NCBI GenBank assembly: GCA_016213435.1
Contig: JACRAL010000126.1
Location: 1 to 50,910, forward strand
DNA from: Bacteroidota bacterium
GTDB taxonomy: Bacteria; Bacteroidota; Bacteroidia; Palsa-948
DNA: 50,910 bases
Direction of reading: 5' to 3'
The notes below the pieces were generated by a model. The model worked only from the letters and a program-made list of their open reading frames with translations, searched no databases and was not told the DNA's origin. Both the position numbers and the translations under genes were made by a program. Shown here piece by piece: positions 1-9,272 of this stretch. Position 1 is the stretch's first letter. Every line of letters begins with the position of its first letter.

Positions 1-125
1 CTATCCTGAGAAGAATCGCTCTCAACCTTATTCGATTAGACAAAACACCAAAAATAAGCCAGCGTAATAAACGAAACAAATCAGCATGGAACGATCAATT
101 CTTAGAAAAAATGCTTAGGATTTAA
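1..125 (+). mobile_element. C-terminal remnant of an ISAs1-family-like transposase (truncated by window edge)
   Basis: Frame 3 (3..125) translates ILRRIALNLIRLDKTPKISQRNKRNKSAWNDQFLEKMLRI*, resembling the LRRIALNLI..D......KRxKxAWxxxxLEK C-terminus of ISAs1-type transposases. Confidence 0.6.
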
Positions 126-318
126 GCCCGATTGCCTTGGGTAGAATAGATTTCCGCTTCTTCATTCTTAAAAAAAAAGATTCCTTTGTCTTTCCTTAAG
201 CAATTCCGAAAGAAAAACAACTTGATTGCTGCTGCATTCTGTTGCAATAGTGTTTGCATTTAGGATTATTTGTTATTTAGATATTCGTAAATTCGTATTC
301 ATTCCTTATTTATACAAT

Positions 319-1188
319 ATGATAAAGTCAATGACCGGTTTTGGAAAAGAAGAAGCTAACGTAAAAAACAAACGTGTATCTGTTGAGATTCGCTCGCTGA
401 ACAGCAAAGGGTTGGATGTGAATACCCGCATGCCGAACCTGTATCGCGAAAAAGAACTTTCGCTTCGTAATCTTCTTTCTGAAAAACTAGAAAGAGGCAA
501 GATAGATTTTTCCATCAATGTTGAATCTTCGGAAGGAATCAGAGGTACTCAAATAAATAAAACGGTTATAAAAAACTATCACACACAGTTAAAGTCAATC
601 ACAAAAGAATTAAAGGAAAAACAAGATGATTTGATTGGAATAATCATGCGCTTGCCAGATGTGATGAAATCAGAAAAGGAAGAATTCAATGAAGCGGAGT
701 GGAAGCAGATTTTAAAACTAACAGATGCGGCAATAAAGAATCTAGATGCATTCCGGGGGAGAGAAGGAAAAGTGCTGGAAAATGATCTTCGTAAGCGAAT
801 AGGTCTAATTCTGACATCACTTATTATTGTTGAGCAAAATGATGGTGCCCGCATCACTGCCATACGCGAAAAGATCAGAAAAGCAATTGAAGAATTGGTG
901 GCAAAAGATAAAGTTGACAATAATCGCTTTGAACAGGAACTTATTTACTACATAGAGAAATTAGATATCACAGAAGAAAAAGTCCGACTAAAAACACATT
1001 GTGACTTTTTTTTGAAAACCATGAATGAAGCAGCCAGCGGGAAAAAACTAGGATTTATTTCGCAGGAGATCGGAAGAGAGATAAATACCATCGGTTCAAA
1101 AGTCAATGATGCAAGCATTCAGAAAATTGTGGTGCAGATGAAAGATGAACTGGAAAAGATAAAGGAACAATTGAATAATGTACTATAG
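319..1188 (+). CDS. yicC: YicC family endoribonuclease/stress protein
   Basis: MIKSMTGFGKEEA...VEIRSLNSKGLDVNTRMP..., C-term QEIGREINTIGSKVND; start moved from 226 to 319 to match the family N-terminus. Confidence 0.93.
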   Translation: MIKSMTGFGKEEANVKNKRVSVEIRSLNSKGLDVNTRMPNLYREKELSLRNLLSEKLERGKIDFSINVESSEGIRGTQINKTVIKNYHTQLKSITKELKEKQDDLIGIIMRLPDVMKSEKEEFNEAEWKQILKLTDAAIKNLDAFRGREGKVLENDLRKRIGLILTSLIIVEQNDGARITAIREKIRKAIEELVAKDKVDNNRFEQELIYYIEKLDITEEKVRLKTHCDFFLKTMNEAASGKKLGFISQEIGREINTIGSKVNDASIQKIVVQMKDELEKIKEQLNNVL

Positions 1189-1285
1189 CGCCTACTAAAT
1201 TACTAATAGGTACTAATATATTAATGAATACAAACCCTTTGGTTGTTATGGTATTGATTCGTAGTTTAGTAGATATTGTTGAAGT

Positions 1286-1858
1286 ATGAACCAGCAAAAA
1301 CTTATAATCTTCTCAGCCCCATCGGGAGCCGGAAAGACAACAATTGTACAACATATCCTGCAGAAGTTTTCAGGACAATTGGAATTTTCCATTTCTGCCT
1401 GCACAAGATCCATGCGCCCCAATGAAGTTGACGGAAAGGATTATCATTTTATTTCCACTGAAGACTTTAAGCATAAGATAAAGAAGAATGAATTTGTGGA
1501 GTGGGAAGAAGTTTACCAGGGACAATTTTACGGAACGCTGAAATCAGAATTGGACAGAATATGGCGTTCGGGCAAACAAGTTATATTCGATTTGGATGTG
1601 CAGGGCGGTTTGAATTTAAAAAGAAAATTTGGCAGGCAATCGTTTGCCATATTCGTGATGCCTCCATCCATTGAAGTGCTTGAACTTCGTCTTCGTCAGC
1701 GCAAAACAGAAACGCCTGAAAGTCTAGCAAAAAGAGTTTCAAAAGCAAGAGAAGAAATCTTGGTTGCCGATCAGTTTGATAGAATTATTGTGAATGAAAA
1801 TTTAGAGCATGCCTGTGCTGAAGCAGAAAAATTAGTTGAATCCTTTTTAAAGAAATGA
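1286..1858 (+). CDS. gmk: Guanylate kinase
   Basis: P-loop FSAPSGAGKTTI, STRxxRPxExDGxDYHF, IFDLDVQGG. Confidence 0.96.
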   Translation: MNQQKLIIFSAPSGAGKTTIVQHILQKFSGQLEFSISACTRSMRPNEVDGKDYHFISTEDFKHKIKKNEFVEWEEVYQGQFYGTLKSELDRIWRSGKQVIFDLDVQGGLNLKRKFGRQSFAIFVMPPSIEVLELRLRQRKTETPESLAKRVSKAREEILVADQFDRIIVNENLEHACAEAEKLVESFLKK

Positions 1859-2397
1859 AAATCGGGCTTTTCTTTGGCTCATTCAACCCTATTCATATAG
1901 GGCACATGGTGATTGCCAACTACATGGCTGAGTTTCTGGATATAGACCAAGTGTGGTTGGTGGTTTCACCTCATAATCCGTTGAAAGAAAAAAAATCTCT
2001 CTCGGATGCTCGACAAAGATTGATGGCTGTAAAAAAAGCAGTTGGCAAGAACCAAAAAATTAACGTCAGCGATATTGAATTTTTCTTGCCTCAACCCTCT
2101 TACACAATAAACACACTTGAAGCACTGAATAAAAAATATCCTCAGCATAAATTTATTCTCATCATCGGATCAGACAATCTTCACACGTTTCACAAGTGGA
2201 AGGAGTATAAAAAAATACTGAGCGATTATAAAATTTATGTCTATCCGCGTCTTTCCTCCTTGAAAAAGGGATCAAGGAGGGTTGTTGAAGATCATTTCAA
2301 TGTAAAATTTATTAGCGCTCCCCGAATTGATATTTCCTCCTCATTTATCCGCAAGCAGATGAAAAAAGGAAAAAACGTAAAATATTTACTGGCTTAA
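1855..2397 (+). CDS. nadD: Nicotinate-nucleotide adenylyltransferase
   Basis: GLFFGSFNPIHIGHM, SxHNPLK, IGSDNLHTFHKWK, ISSSFIR; overlaps gmk stop by 4 nt. Confidence 0.95.
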   Translation: MKIGLFFGSFNPIHIGHMVIANYMAEFLDIDQVWLVVSPHNPLKEKKSLSDARQRLMAVKKAVGKNQKINVSDIEFFLPQPSYTINTLEALNKKYPQHKFILIIGSDNLHTFHKWKEYKKILSDYKIYVYPRLSSLKKGSRRVVEDHFNVKFISAPRIDISSSFIRKQMKKGKNVKYLLA

Positions 2398-2462
2398 CAA
2401 TAGACGTGAGCCTGCCATCCCCCTTGCTGAACGACACAAAACAAACATAAACACAAACCCAC

Positions 2463-4061
2463 ATGAAAAAACTCTTGCTTTGCATACTTACAGTATTATT
2501 GTTTCAGCAGGTAAATGCACAGCCCCTTAATACCAACCTGAGCAACGGGGTCATATTTGATGGCGAACCATACATTGCGCTTAATCCAGCAAACAATAAG
2601 AATCTTGTTGCAGCCTGGATGGGCATGAAATTTTCGAGCGGCATGTTTCGTATTGCCATAAAAACACGTGCAAGTTTTGATGGTGGCAATACATGGAGCA
2701 CCGTTAATCCGCTTCCGCATGTGGTAACGGCTTATACCTCTGCCGATGTATCCATGGCATTTGACAAAACCGGTTTGCTCTATCTCTCTTACATTGATTC
2801 CAGGCAAGCGCCCGACAGCGGAGGAGTGTATGTGGTTCGTTCTTCCGATGGAGGATCAAACTGGGATGCGCCCTCCAAAGCATTCGATGCATATGATGTT
2901 ACCGCCAAACTGCCCATCGACAGTCCCTGGCTGGTGGTTGATAATTCAAACACTGCAAATTCAGGAACACTTTACATTACCACCAAACCTGCACCCTGGA
3001 TCGCTCCACCCAACCGCAACTATTACAAAGTTTCATCCGACAGCGGGCATTCCTGGTCTGCCATTGCAAATGTGGATGGCGGAACTCATCTGGTTGGAAA
3101 TGCCATCGCAGCGCCCATGGCAGCTCCCGCCACTACGATGAACGGAAAATTCTGTGCGGTGTATCCAAGTTATGTTGTTTCGCAAAATATTTTACCCGCT
3201 TATTACCTCGCTGCCTCAAGCGACAAAGGACAAACCTTTTCCTACACTACCGTTTACGCTGCTTCACCTGCGGCTCTTGATACAAATTGCAAAAACGGTT
3301 ATCGCCTTGTTGCAAACCCCAACGACAGCAACCAAATGATCTTCCTTTCACCTACCGGAGCAAATGGCGATGCTGATATCATGGCGTTTCACAGCAACAA
3401 TGGCGGACAAACATGGAGCAGTCCTGTCCGGGTAAACGATGATGCTGTTGGAAATGGAAAAATACAGGACATGGTATGGGCTACATACAACGAACAAGGA
3501 AATGCGGCAGTAACATGGCGCGACAGACGAAATTCCGCTGTCAACGGTTTTTGGAATTCCGACTATGACTTCTATTATGCGATCAGCATAGATAACGGAC
3601 AAACATTTTCCGCAAACCAGAAACTATCCAGCCAGCTTGTTGCTTTCGATTCCATACTCACGCAAAACGGAAATGATTTTATGAGCTGCGTTTACCTGAG
3701 TGATACGCTTTACACCGTTTGGGGAGATACACGAAATGGAAAAATGAACATCTATTTTTCCAAATCCATTGCAAGCAGCAATACAAATATCGGAATCACA
3801 TTACTCGATGGAGAGGAACCCTCTTTCATGATCTTTCCAAATCCGGGCAACGAACAAATGAATGTTGTTGTAAGCGATAAATTTATCGGGAAACAAATTA
3901 CTATATCGGATGAAAGCGGAAAAGAAGTATTGACCTTTTCTGCCATAAAACAAAATGAAATAAATATTTCACAACTAAAAAGTGGTATTTATTTTCTTAA
4001 AGAAAAATCAAACAATAACACATACACTCAGAAATTCGTTAAGCAACAACAAGATAGATGA
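2463..4061 (+). CDS. Secreted sialidase/BNR-like repeat protein with T9SS-type C-terminal sorting domain
   Basis: Signal peptide, SSDGGSNWDAP/NNGGQTWSSPV Asp-box-like motifs, C-terminal FPNPGNEQMNV...ISQLKSGIYFLK. Confidence 0.8.
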   Translation: MKKLLLCILTVLLFQQVNAQPLNTNLSNGVIFDGEPYIALNPANNKNLVAAWMGMKFSSGMFRIAIKTRASFDGGNTWSTVNPLPHVVTAYTSADVSMAFDKTGLLYLSYIDSRQAPDSGGVYVVRSSDGGSNWDAPSKAFDAYDVTAKLPIDSPWLVVDNSNTANSGTLYITTKPAPWIAPPNRNYYKVSSDSGHSWSAIANVDGGTHLVGNAIAAPMAAPATTMNGKFCAVYPSYVVSQNILPAYYLAASSDKGQTFSYTTVYAASPAALDTNCKNGYRLVANPNDSNQMIFLSPTGANGDADIMAFHSNNGGQTWSSPVRVNDDAVGNGKIQDMVWATYNEQGNAAVTWRDRRNSAVNGFWNSDYDFYYAISIDNGQTFSANQKLSSQLVAFDSILTQNGNDFMSCVYLSDTLYTVWGDTRNGKMNIYFSKSIASSNTNIGITLLDGEEPSFMIFPNPGNEQMNVVVSDKFIGKQITISDESGKEVLTFSAIKQNEINISQLKSGIYFLKEKSNNNTYTQKFVKQQQDR

Positions 4062-4663
4062 AACTCCAAGTCCCTATAGTGCTAATGTATTCAAGACTGG
4101 TTATTGGACTGATCGTAATTCTTTTAAGCATACAGCACATTGATTATTACAAATTCATTTCAACCACTCTCTTAACCATTGGTTTATTAACTGATATTTT
4201 TGACGGCATTATTGCAAGACGACTTGCAGTGTCAACACAAAAAATAAGACGATTAGATTCAGCGATTGATCAACTGTTTTTCCTGTCCTTTACCCTTGCA
4301 ACCTACATCCAATGCCCTGACTTCTTTAAATCAAACTTTACAAAACTGGCAATACTTATAGGAATTGAAGGAGCCGCTTACCTTGTCAGTTATGTTAAAT
4401 TCAAGAAAGAAATTGCAACACATTCTATAGGCGCAAAGATCTGGACCCTTTTATTGTTTGCCACACTTATTGAAGTGATAACGCACTGCCAGTCTGTTAC
4501 TTTATTCAACTTCTTCTTTTGGATTGGACTCATAACAAGACTTGAAATAATTGCTATTATTCTTACACTAAAAACATGGACAACCGATGTGCCTACCTTT
4601 TACCATTCCTTAAAACTTAGAAAGGGAATAGAAATTAAACGACACAAGCTTTTTAACGGATGA
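4058..4663 (+). CDS. CDP-alcohol phosphatidyltransferase family membrane protein
   Basis: TDIFDGIIARR...LDSAIDQ motif and multiple TM segments. Confidence 0.75.
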   Translation: MKLQVPIVLMYSRLVIGLIVILLSIQHIDYYKFISTTLLTIGLLTDIFDGIIARRLAVSTQKIRRLDSAIDQLFFLSFTLATYIQCPDFFKSNFTKLAILIGIEGAAYLVSYVKFKKEIATHSIGAKIWTLLLFATLIEVITHCQSVTLFNFFFWIGLITRLEIIAIILTLKTWTTDVPTFYHSLKLRKGIEIKRHKLFNG

Positions 4664-5217
4664 TAAACACTACACATCAATCGATCATGAAAACCATTCC
4701 AATAATTTTATTTACAATGACAATTATGAGCTGTCAATCAAAACAAAATAATTCAAATACTACTATGAGCAGCGAAAAAGATACTCAGCATCATATCAAT
4801 CCTTATTATTCCCGCACCGATACCACAGTATTGAATATCCCCGATTCCGAATGGAAAAAGGTTTTGCCCGACAGCATATACGAAGTAGCGCGAAACAAAG
4901 CCACCGAAAGAGCATTCTCAGGCAAGTACTGGGACTTTGAAGGATTAGGAACTTACTATTGTGCGGCATGCGGCAATGCATTGTTCCGTTCCGATTCAAA
5001 GTTTGCCAGCACCTGCGGATGGCCCAGCTTTTTCCAAACGCTGCGCAAAAGCAGCACAGTTTACAAAACTGATAACACCTATGGCATGAGCCGTACAGAA
5101 GTGTTATGCGGCAGATGCAGCGCACACCTAGGTCACATCTTTGAGGATGGTCCGCCTCCCACAGGAAAAAGATATTGCATGAATTCCATTGTGCTTGATT
5201 TTGTTCCGGATAAATAA
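4660..5217 (+). CDS. msrB: Peptide-methionine (R)-S-oxide reductase, lipoprotein form (start may be 4687)
   Basis: Lipobox MTIMSCQS, YYCAACGNALFRSDSKF, CGWPSF, CGRCSAHLGHIFEDGP, RYCMNS. Confidence 0.93.
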   Translation: MINTTHQSIMKTIPIILFTMTIMSCQSKQNNSNTTMSSEKDTQHHINPYYSRTDTTVLNIPDSEWKKVLPDSIYEVARNKATERAFSGKYWDFEGLGTYYCAACGNALFRSDSKFASTCGWPSFFQTLRKSSTVYKTDNTYGMSRTEVLCGRCSAHLGHIFEDGPPPTGKRYCMNSIVLDFVPDK

Positions 5218-5220
5218 AAA

Positions 5221-5330
5221 TCCACCCCATCCCGATAGTTATCGGGACTCCCAAAGGGAGGGAGTTTGAGCATAAAATCTGAACTGCGTTCGCAACCTTT
5301 GGTTGTCCTTTGGGGAGATAAAAGAGAGGA
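5221..5330. repeat. Dispersed palindromic repeat (CCCGATAGTTATCGGG + GCAACCTTTGGTTGTCC modules)
   Basis: 7-bp arm palindrome at 5231-5246 and CAACC/GGTTG core shared with other copies in the window. Confidence 0.6.
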
Positions 5331-5398
5331 GCTTCTTTTATTTTCATGCCCAATATTCATATTTAATTATCTTAGCACTTTCATAAAACACACTTATA

Positions 5399-5659
5399 AT
5401 GAGAGGAAAAGGAGGAAGACCACCAAGCAAACCAGTCGTTTTTAGAGATGGTTTTTACATTGAGGTACGCAACAGGGCAACAGACCCGGGTTCCGGAATA
5501 AAAATAAGGAAAGAAACATACGAGGAAATGATGGCGGCTGTAGAAGAGTACCGAAAAACAAAGCTTGTCGTTATTCTAGGAAAATACAAAAACGGAGAAC
5601 CTGTTTCATTAAAACCTGAATCAGGAAAACCTGTTACAGTCAAAAAAAAGAAAAAGTAA
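5399..5659 (+). CDS. Small conserved-looking hypothetical protein with Lys-rich tail
   Basis: 86 aa ORF, GGRPPSKPVVFRDGFYIEVRNRATDPGSGIKIRK...KKKKK. Confidence 0.6.
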   Translation: MRGKGGRPPSKPVVFRDGFYIEVRNRATDPGSGIKIRKETYEEMMAAVEEYRKTKLVVILGKYKNGEPVSLKPESGKPVTVKKKKK

Positions 5660-5680
5660 ACTTCGCTCCTTAGAAGTAAT

Positions 5681-6670
5681 TTACTTGCCTGCCACTAATT
5701 CCTTAATAATATCCTCCACAGAAATGTTTTCCGCTTCTGCTTTGTAATTGCGGACGATACGGTGGCGAAGGATAGCGGTTGCAACAGCGCGCACATCTTC
5801 AATATCAGGCGAATATTTTCCGTTCACAACGGCATGCGCTTTTGCTCCAAGTATGAGATATTGCGAAGCACGAGGTCCTGCACCCCATGCCACATATTGA
5901 TTAACAAAAGCTCCTGCTCCCCCTTCAGGAGAGTTGGAGGGGGCTGTCGGCCGCGTACTTGCTGCAAGACGCACAGCATACTGCAAAACATTATCCGTAA
6001 CCGGAACTTTTCGAATCAGATTCTGAAAGAATAATATTTCTTCAGCGCTGAGAATGATTTGCAGATCGGCATTATAATCCGAAGTGGTGTTCTTCACTAC
6101 GGTAATTTCTTCTTCAAACTTTGGATAGGTGAGCCACACGTTGAACATGAAACGGTCTAACTGCGCTTCGGGCAGAGGATAGGTTCCCTCCTGCTCTATC
6201 GGATTTTGCGTGGCAAGCACAAAGAAAGGATTCCCAAGTTCGTAACGCTTACCCGCAGTAGTAACGGCACGCTCCTGCATGGCTTCGAGCAGGGCAGATT
6301 GTGTTTTTGGCGGAGTGCGGTTTATTTCATCGGCAAGAATTATGTTTGCAAAGAGAGGTCCTTTTACAAAATGAAAGTGGCGGTTCTCATCCAGCAGTTC
6401 TGTTCCGATGATATCGGAGGGCATCAGATCGGGAGTAAACTGAATACGGTTGTATTGCAAGCCCAGCACGCGCGAAATGGTGTTTACCAAAAGTGTTTTT
6501 GCCAAGCCCGGTACGCCCACAAGCAGGCAGTGCCCCCTGCTCAGAATGCATATTAACACATCTTGAACAACTTCATGCTGCCCGATAATCACTTTGCCTA
6601 TCTCGGCAGTGAGGAGTTTGTATTTAGCCCTCAGGGCATCAACTGCTTCTACATCATCTTTGTAATTCAT
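5681..6670 (-). CDS. MoxR family AAA+ ATPase
   Basis: GVPGLAKTLL, ADEINRTPPKTQSALLEAMQE, ATQNPIEQEGTYPLPEAQLDRF, WGAGPRASQYLILGAKA. Confidence 0.96.
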   Translation of the reverse strand: MNYKDDVEAVDALRAKYKLLTAEIGKVIIGQHEVVQDVLICILSRGHCLLVGVPGLAKTLLVNTISRVLGLQYNRIQFTPDLMPSDIIGTELLDENRHFHFVKGPLFANIILADEINRTPPKTQSALLEAMQERAVTTAGKRYELGNPFFVLATQNPIEQEGTYPLPEAQLDRFMFNVWLTYPKFEEEITVVKNTTSDYNADLQIILSAEEILFFQNLIRKVPVTDNVLQYAVRLAASTRPTAPSNSPEGGAGAFVNQYVAWGAGPRASQYLILGAKAHAVVNGKYSPDIEDVRAVATAILRHRIVRNYKAEAENISVEDIIKELVAGK

Positions 6671-6691
6671 AGTTTTTGTTTTGCCTACTCA

Positions 6692-6881
6692 CGCACGAAG
6701 TGCTCCGAAGGAGTCCCTTCGGAACAACTTCGCGCGTACGCGGTAATTATTGTCGTCTCAGACGACCTGCCATTTGCATGCGTCATAGACGCGCGCCAGC
6801 TGGGAACTGAACTTTCGGCTACCACAAAACTGTCTGCGGAGCACGAAACCCCACCTATTGTAAATGTGCTGTTATATGCAG
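6692..6881 (-). repeat. Distal (tail) element of cassette-like island 1
   Basis: CGCACGAAGTGC...ACAACTTCGCGCGTACG...GAAACCCCACCT...GCTGTTATATGC, paired by eye with 28701-28870. Confidence 0.6.
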
Positions 6882-7757
6882 ATTGATTTGTCGCCATGGG
6901 TTAATTAGTAAAGTAGTTTTGCTGTGTCCGGTGTCTTTAAACTGAACCAAAAAATATGAACTGGTTCTGTTTTGTCCTGCGTGCCGTTTTTATTTTCGTC
7001 CTGTCTTGCGAAAATATACATTAAGTCATTTTTAGAATCGTATTGTGAACGAACAACAGAATAGTCAATGGGGATAAGAAGTTTTTTTATGTTACTACTT
7101 GCGTCAAAGTGATAAAATCTTCTCAAGTCCTTTTTGTTTATTAGACTGTCTTTATTGGTGTCTTCGTCATAAACAGATACTAAGTAATAATTTCTATTAA
7201 TTGGCTGATTGTCCAAAGAGTCCTGTGTAAATGATGGATAGTAAAGTGTCTTAACCAAAACTGGGTGACTGAAAAGATAGTTTCCCTTTTCTAATTTTAG
7301 GTCGTAGTGTGCTATATTCAAAAGATTGTAACCAAATAAAATGTCTATGCCTGGCATGAAGTGTTCATTTGATTCGTCTCCACTTTCGTCACTGTCATAC
7401 GAACAACTTGAACTACTTGAATTTTCAGTTGAACCTGTTGTCGCTTTTGATTTATAAATACTAACAAGTCTATGGTCGCCAAGTCCAGTTAGAATTACCT
7501 TATTGGGAAATGTTGAAATCTGTTTCATAGTTACGTTGCCCGAAACAGAATTTAATAGACTGTCGTTACTACTTGATTGGTCTGCGGTTGAGCTTATAGC
7601 AATTTGTTCTTCGCTTTGTTTGTCGCCTTTTTTGTTGCAAGACATTAGGCAACTTGTCACGAGTAAAATTGTCGAAATAAATAATTTGTTTGTCATTGGT
7701 GTCTGTTTTATGTGTCGTCCTACAATTTGCATATAACTTATATATACCCGCACCTTT
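6845..7757 (-). mobile_element. Candidate cassette-like island 1 (one lipoprotein gene with matched ends)
   Basis: GTTATATGCAGATTG (6871-6885) is inverted against CAATTTGCATATAAC (7723-7737); outer motif TAACTTATATATACCCGCACCTTTT parallels 31297-31320. Confidence 0.45.
6905..7696 (-). CDS. Hypothetical lipoprotein
   Basis: MTNKLFISTILLVTSCLMSCNKK lipobox; ORF track start 7786 trimmed to the signal-peptide Met. Confidence 0.7.
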   Translation of the reverse strand: MTNKLFISTILLVTSCLMSCNKKGDKQSEEQIAISSTADQSSSNDSLLNSVSGNVTMKQISTFPNKVILTGLGDHRLVSIYKSKATTGSTENSSSSSCSYDSDESGDESNEHFMPGIDILFGYNLLNIAHYDLKLEKGNYLFSHPVLVKTLYYPSFTQDSLDNQPINRNYYLVSVYDEDTNKDSLINKKDLRRFYHFDASSNIKKLLIPIDYSVVRSQYDSKNDLMYIFARQDENKNGTQDKTEPVHIFWFSLKTPDTAKLLY

Positions 7758-7766
7758 TTAAGAGGT

Positions 7767-7808
7767 AGGTTCGGTTGTTCCCCCAATCTTGGACGTACAA
7801 CCGAACCT
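7767..7808 (-). terminator. Stem-loop just downstream of the SurA-like gene
   Basis: AGGTTCGGTTGT / ACAACCGAACCT perfect 12-bp stem; no clear U-tract. Confidence 0.45.
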
Positions 7809-7811
7809 CAG

Positions 7812-9272
7812 TTACTGTATCCACTTGCTCTCAAACTTGCAGTTTTTGTATTCATCCGAAACATGAATGAAATTGGTAGTTATTCTTTTCTTTATCCATT
7901 TAGTAACTGCCTTCTCTTTTTTTTCTGCAAGCGCCTCTTCCTGTATGCGCTGGTAATCGTCTTTCAGGTTTGCACGATGCGGCTCGGTGCGGCTTTTTAC
8001 ATATAAAACATGAAAAGCAGGTTTGCCATCGCGCGTCTGGGTAGTTGATGAGGCCGAAGGTTCGCCTGTTTTTAAACCGGCAATGGTCAAATTAAGAGTG
8101 GGATCTATCTGGCTGAGCTGATCCATTTCAAATTTGGTAGTGCCTGTGGTAGGATTTACTATCAAGCCGCCATTGTGCTTTGTTTCCTCATCGTCCGAAA
8201 AACGCGAAGCTGCTTCAGTAACCGAGATAGAATCCTTACGGATGAGATCAGCAATGCTGTCGAGAAAGGATTTTGCTTTATTCAAATCATCCGGTGATGG
8301 CTGAGGAATGATAAGAATGTGCCGCACATCAAGCTCTTCTCCCCTCTTGGATTCCACCATGAGAAAGTGATAGCCATAATCCGTTTCAAACACTTCCGAT
8401 ATTTCTTTCTCTTTCATTTTAAATGCCACCGCATCAAACTCCGGAACAAAAGTACCGCGCTGAATATTTAAGTATAACCCGCCTTTTGGGGCAGAACCGG
8501 GATCCATCGAATAAAGAATGGCAGCAGTAGCAAAACTTTTTGTTCCTGCAAGAACCTCCTTGCGGATAGATTCTATTTTTTCTTTGGCATACTTTTTCAA
8601 TTCAGGATTTACTTTCGGATTTCTTACAATGTGCCCTACTTCTATCTCCGCGCTGATGAGCGGAATGCTGTCTTTAGGAATGGCATCAAAAAAAGCTTTT
8701 ATTTCGGAAGGGGAAACGGTTACGCCTTCGGTAATTTTTGCCTGCATCTTCTGCACAAGCAATACATCGCGCAACTCTTCCTTAAACTCTTCTCTGAATT
8801 TCTCTACGCTTTTTCCATAGAATGTTTCAAACGCCTGAACAGAACCAAACTGCGAGATGTAATAACGCAAACGCCTTTCAAGTTCGTCCTGCACCTGTTC
8901 GTCCGTTACCTCCACACTGTCCTTGATTGCCTGCGCCAGAAGGAGCTTCTGAAAAAGCAACTCCTCAAGAATAAAACAACGATCAACAACTCGCTTGGAA
9001 GTCGAATCCATTTTTTGCTGAACAACCTTTGCTTCTAATTCGCTCAGAAGAACGGGATTGCCTCCCACCACTGCGATTACCTGGTCAATTACCTGAGCAG
9101 AAGCCCATCCCCCTCCCTTCCAGAAGGGAAGGAGAAAGAGGAATAAGAAGCCCACCCCAATCCTCCCAAAGACAACCGAAGGTTGCCCGCGGAGCGGGAG
9201 ATGTGCGTATAAGTTCCTCCCCTTTGGGGAGGTTAGGAGGGGCTTGGACTTTTTATTATTCATACACTTCAA
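7812..9272 (-). CDS. SurA-like periplasmic peptidyl-prolyl isomerase (parvulin type)
   Basis: VIDQVIAVVGGNPVLLSELEAK, two parvulin domains (YSMDPGSAPKGG..., DVRHILIIPQPS...). Confidence 0.9.
   Translation of the reverse strand: MKCMNNKKSKPLLTSPKGRNLYAHLPLRGQPSVVFGRIGVGFLFLFLLPFWKGGGWASAQVIDQVIAVVGGNPVLLSELEAKVVQQKMDSTSKRVVDRCFILEELLFQKLLLAQAIKDSVEVTDEQVQDELERRLRYYISQFGSVQAFETFYGKSVEKFREEFKEELRDVLLVQKMQAKITEGVTVSPSEIKAFFDAIPKDSIPLISAEIEVGHIVRNPKVNPELKKYAKEKIESIRKEVLAGTKSFATAAILYSMDPGSAPKGGLYLNIQRGTFVPEFDAVAFKMKEKEISEVFETDYGYHFLMVESKRGEELDVRHILIIPQPSPDDLNKAKSFLDSIADLIRKDSISVTEAASRFSDDEETKHNGGLIVNPTTGTTKFEMDQLSQIDPTLNLTIAGLKTGEPSASSTTQTRDGKPAFHVLYVKSRTEPHRANLKDDYQRIQEEALAEKKEKAVTKWIKKRITTNFIHVSDEYKNCKFESKWIQ
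9102..9246. repeat. Palindromic repeat modules inside the 5' end of the SurA-like gene
   Basis: CCCTTCCAGAAGGG hairpin; GACAACCGAAGGTTGCCCGCGG core; CCTCCCCTTTGGGGAGG; GGAGGGGCTT end. Confidence 0.7.

Noticed and set aside
4796-5353. 185-aa antisense ORF overlapping msrB
   Set aside because: Opposite a clear MsrB gene; composition is Cys/Trp/Arg-rich and typical of an antisense shadow frame.
6685-6897. 70-aa ORF upstream of MoxR as a gene
   Set aside because: Lies on the island 1 tail element; the similar ORF at 28694..28906 lies on the island 2 tail (both end HFVR[EK]), so these are more likely readings of a repeat than proteins.
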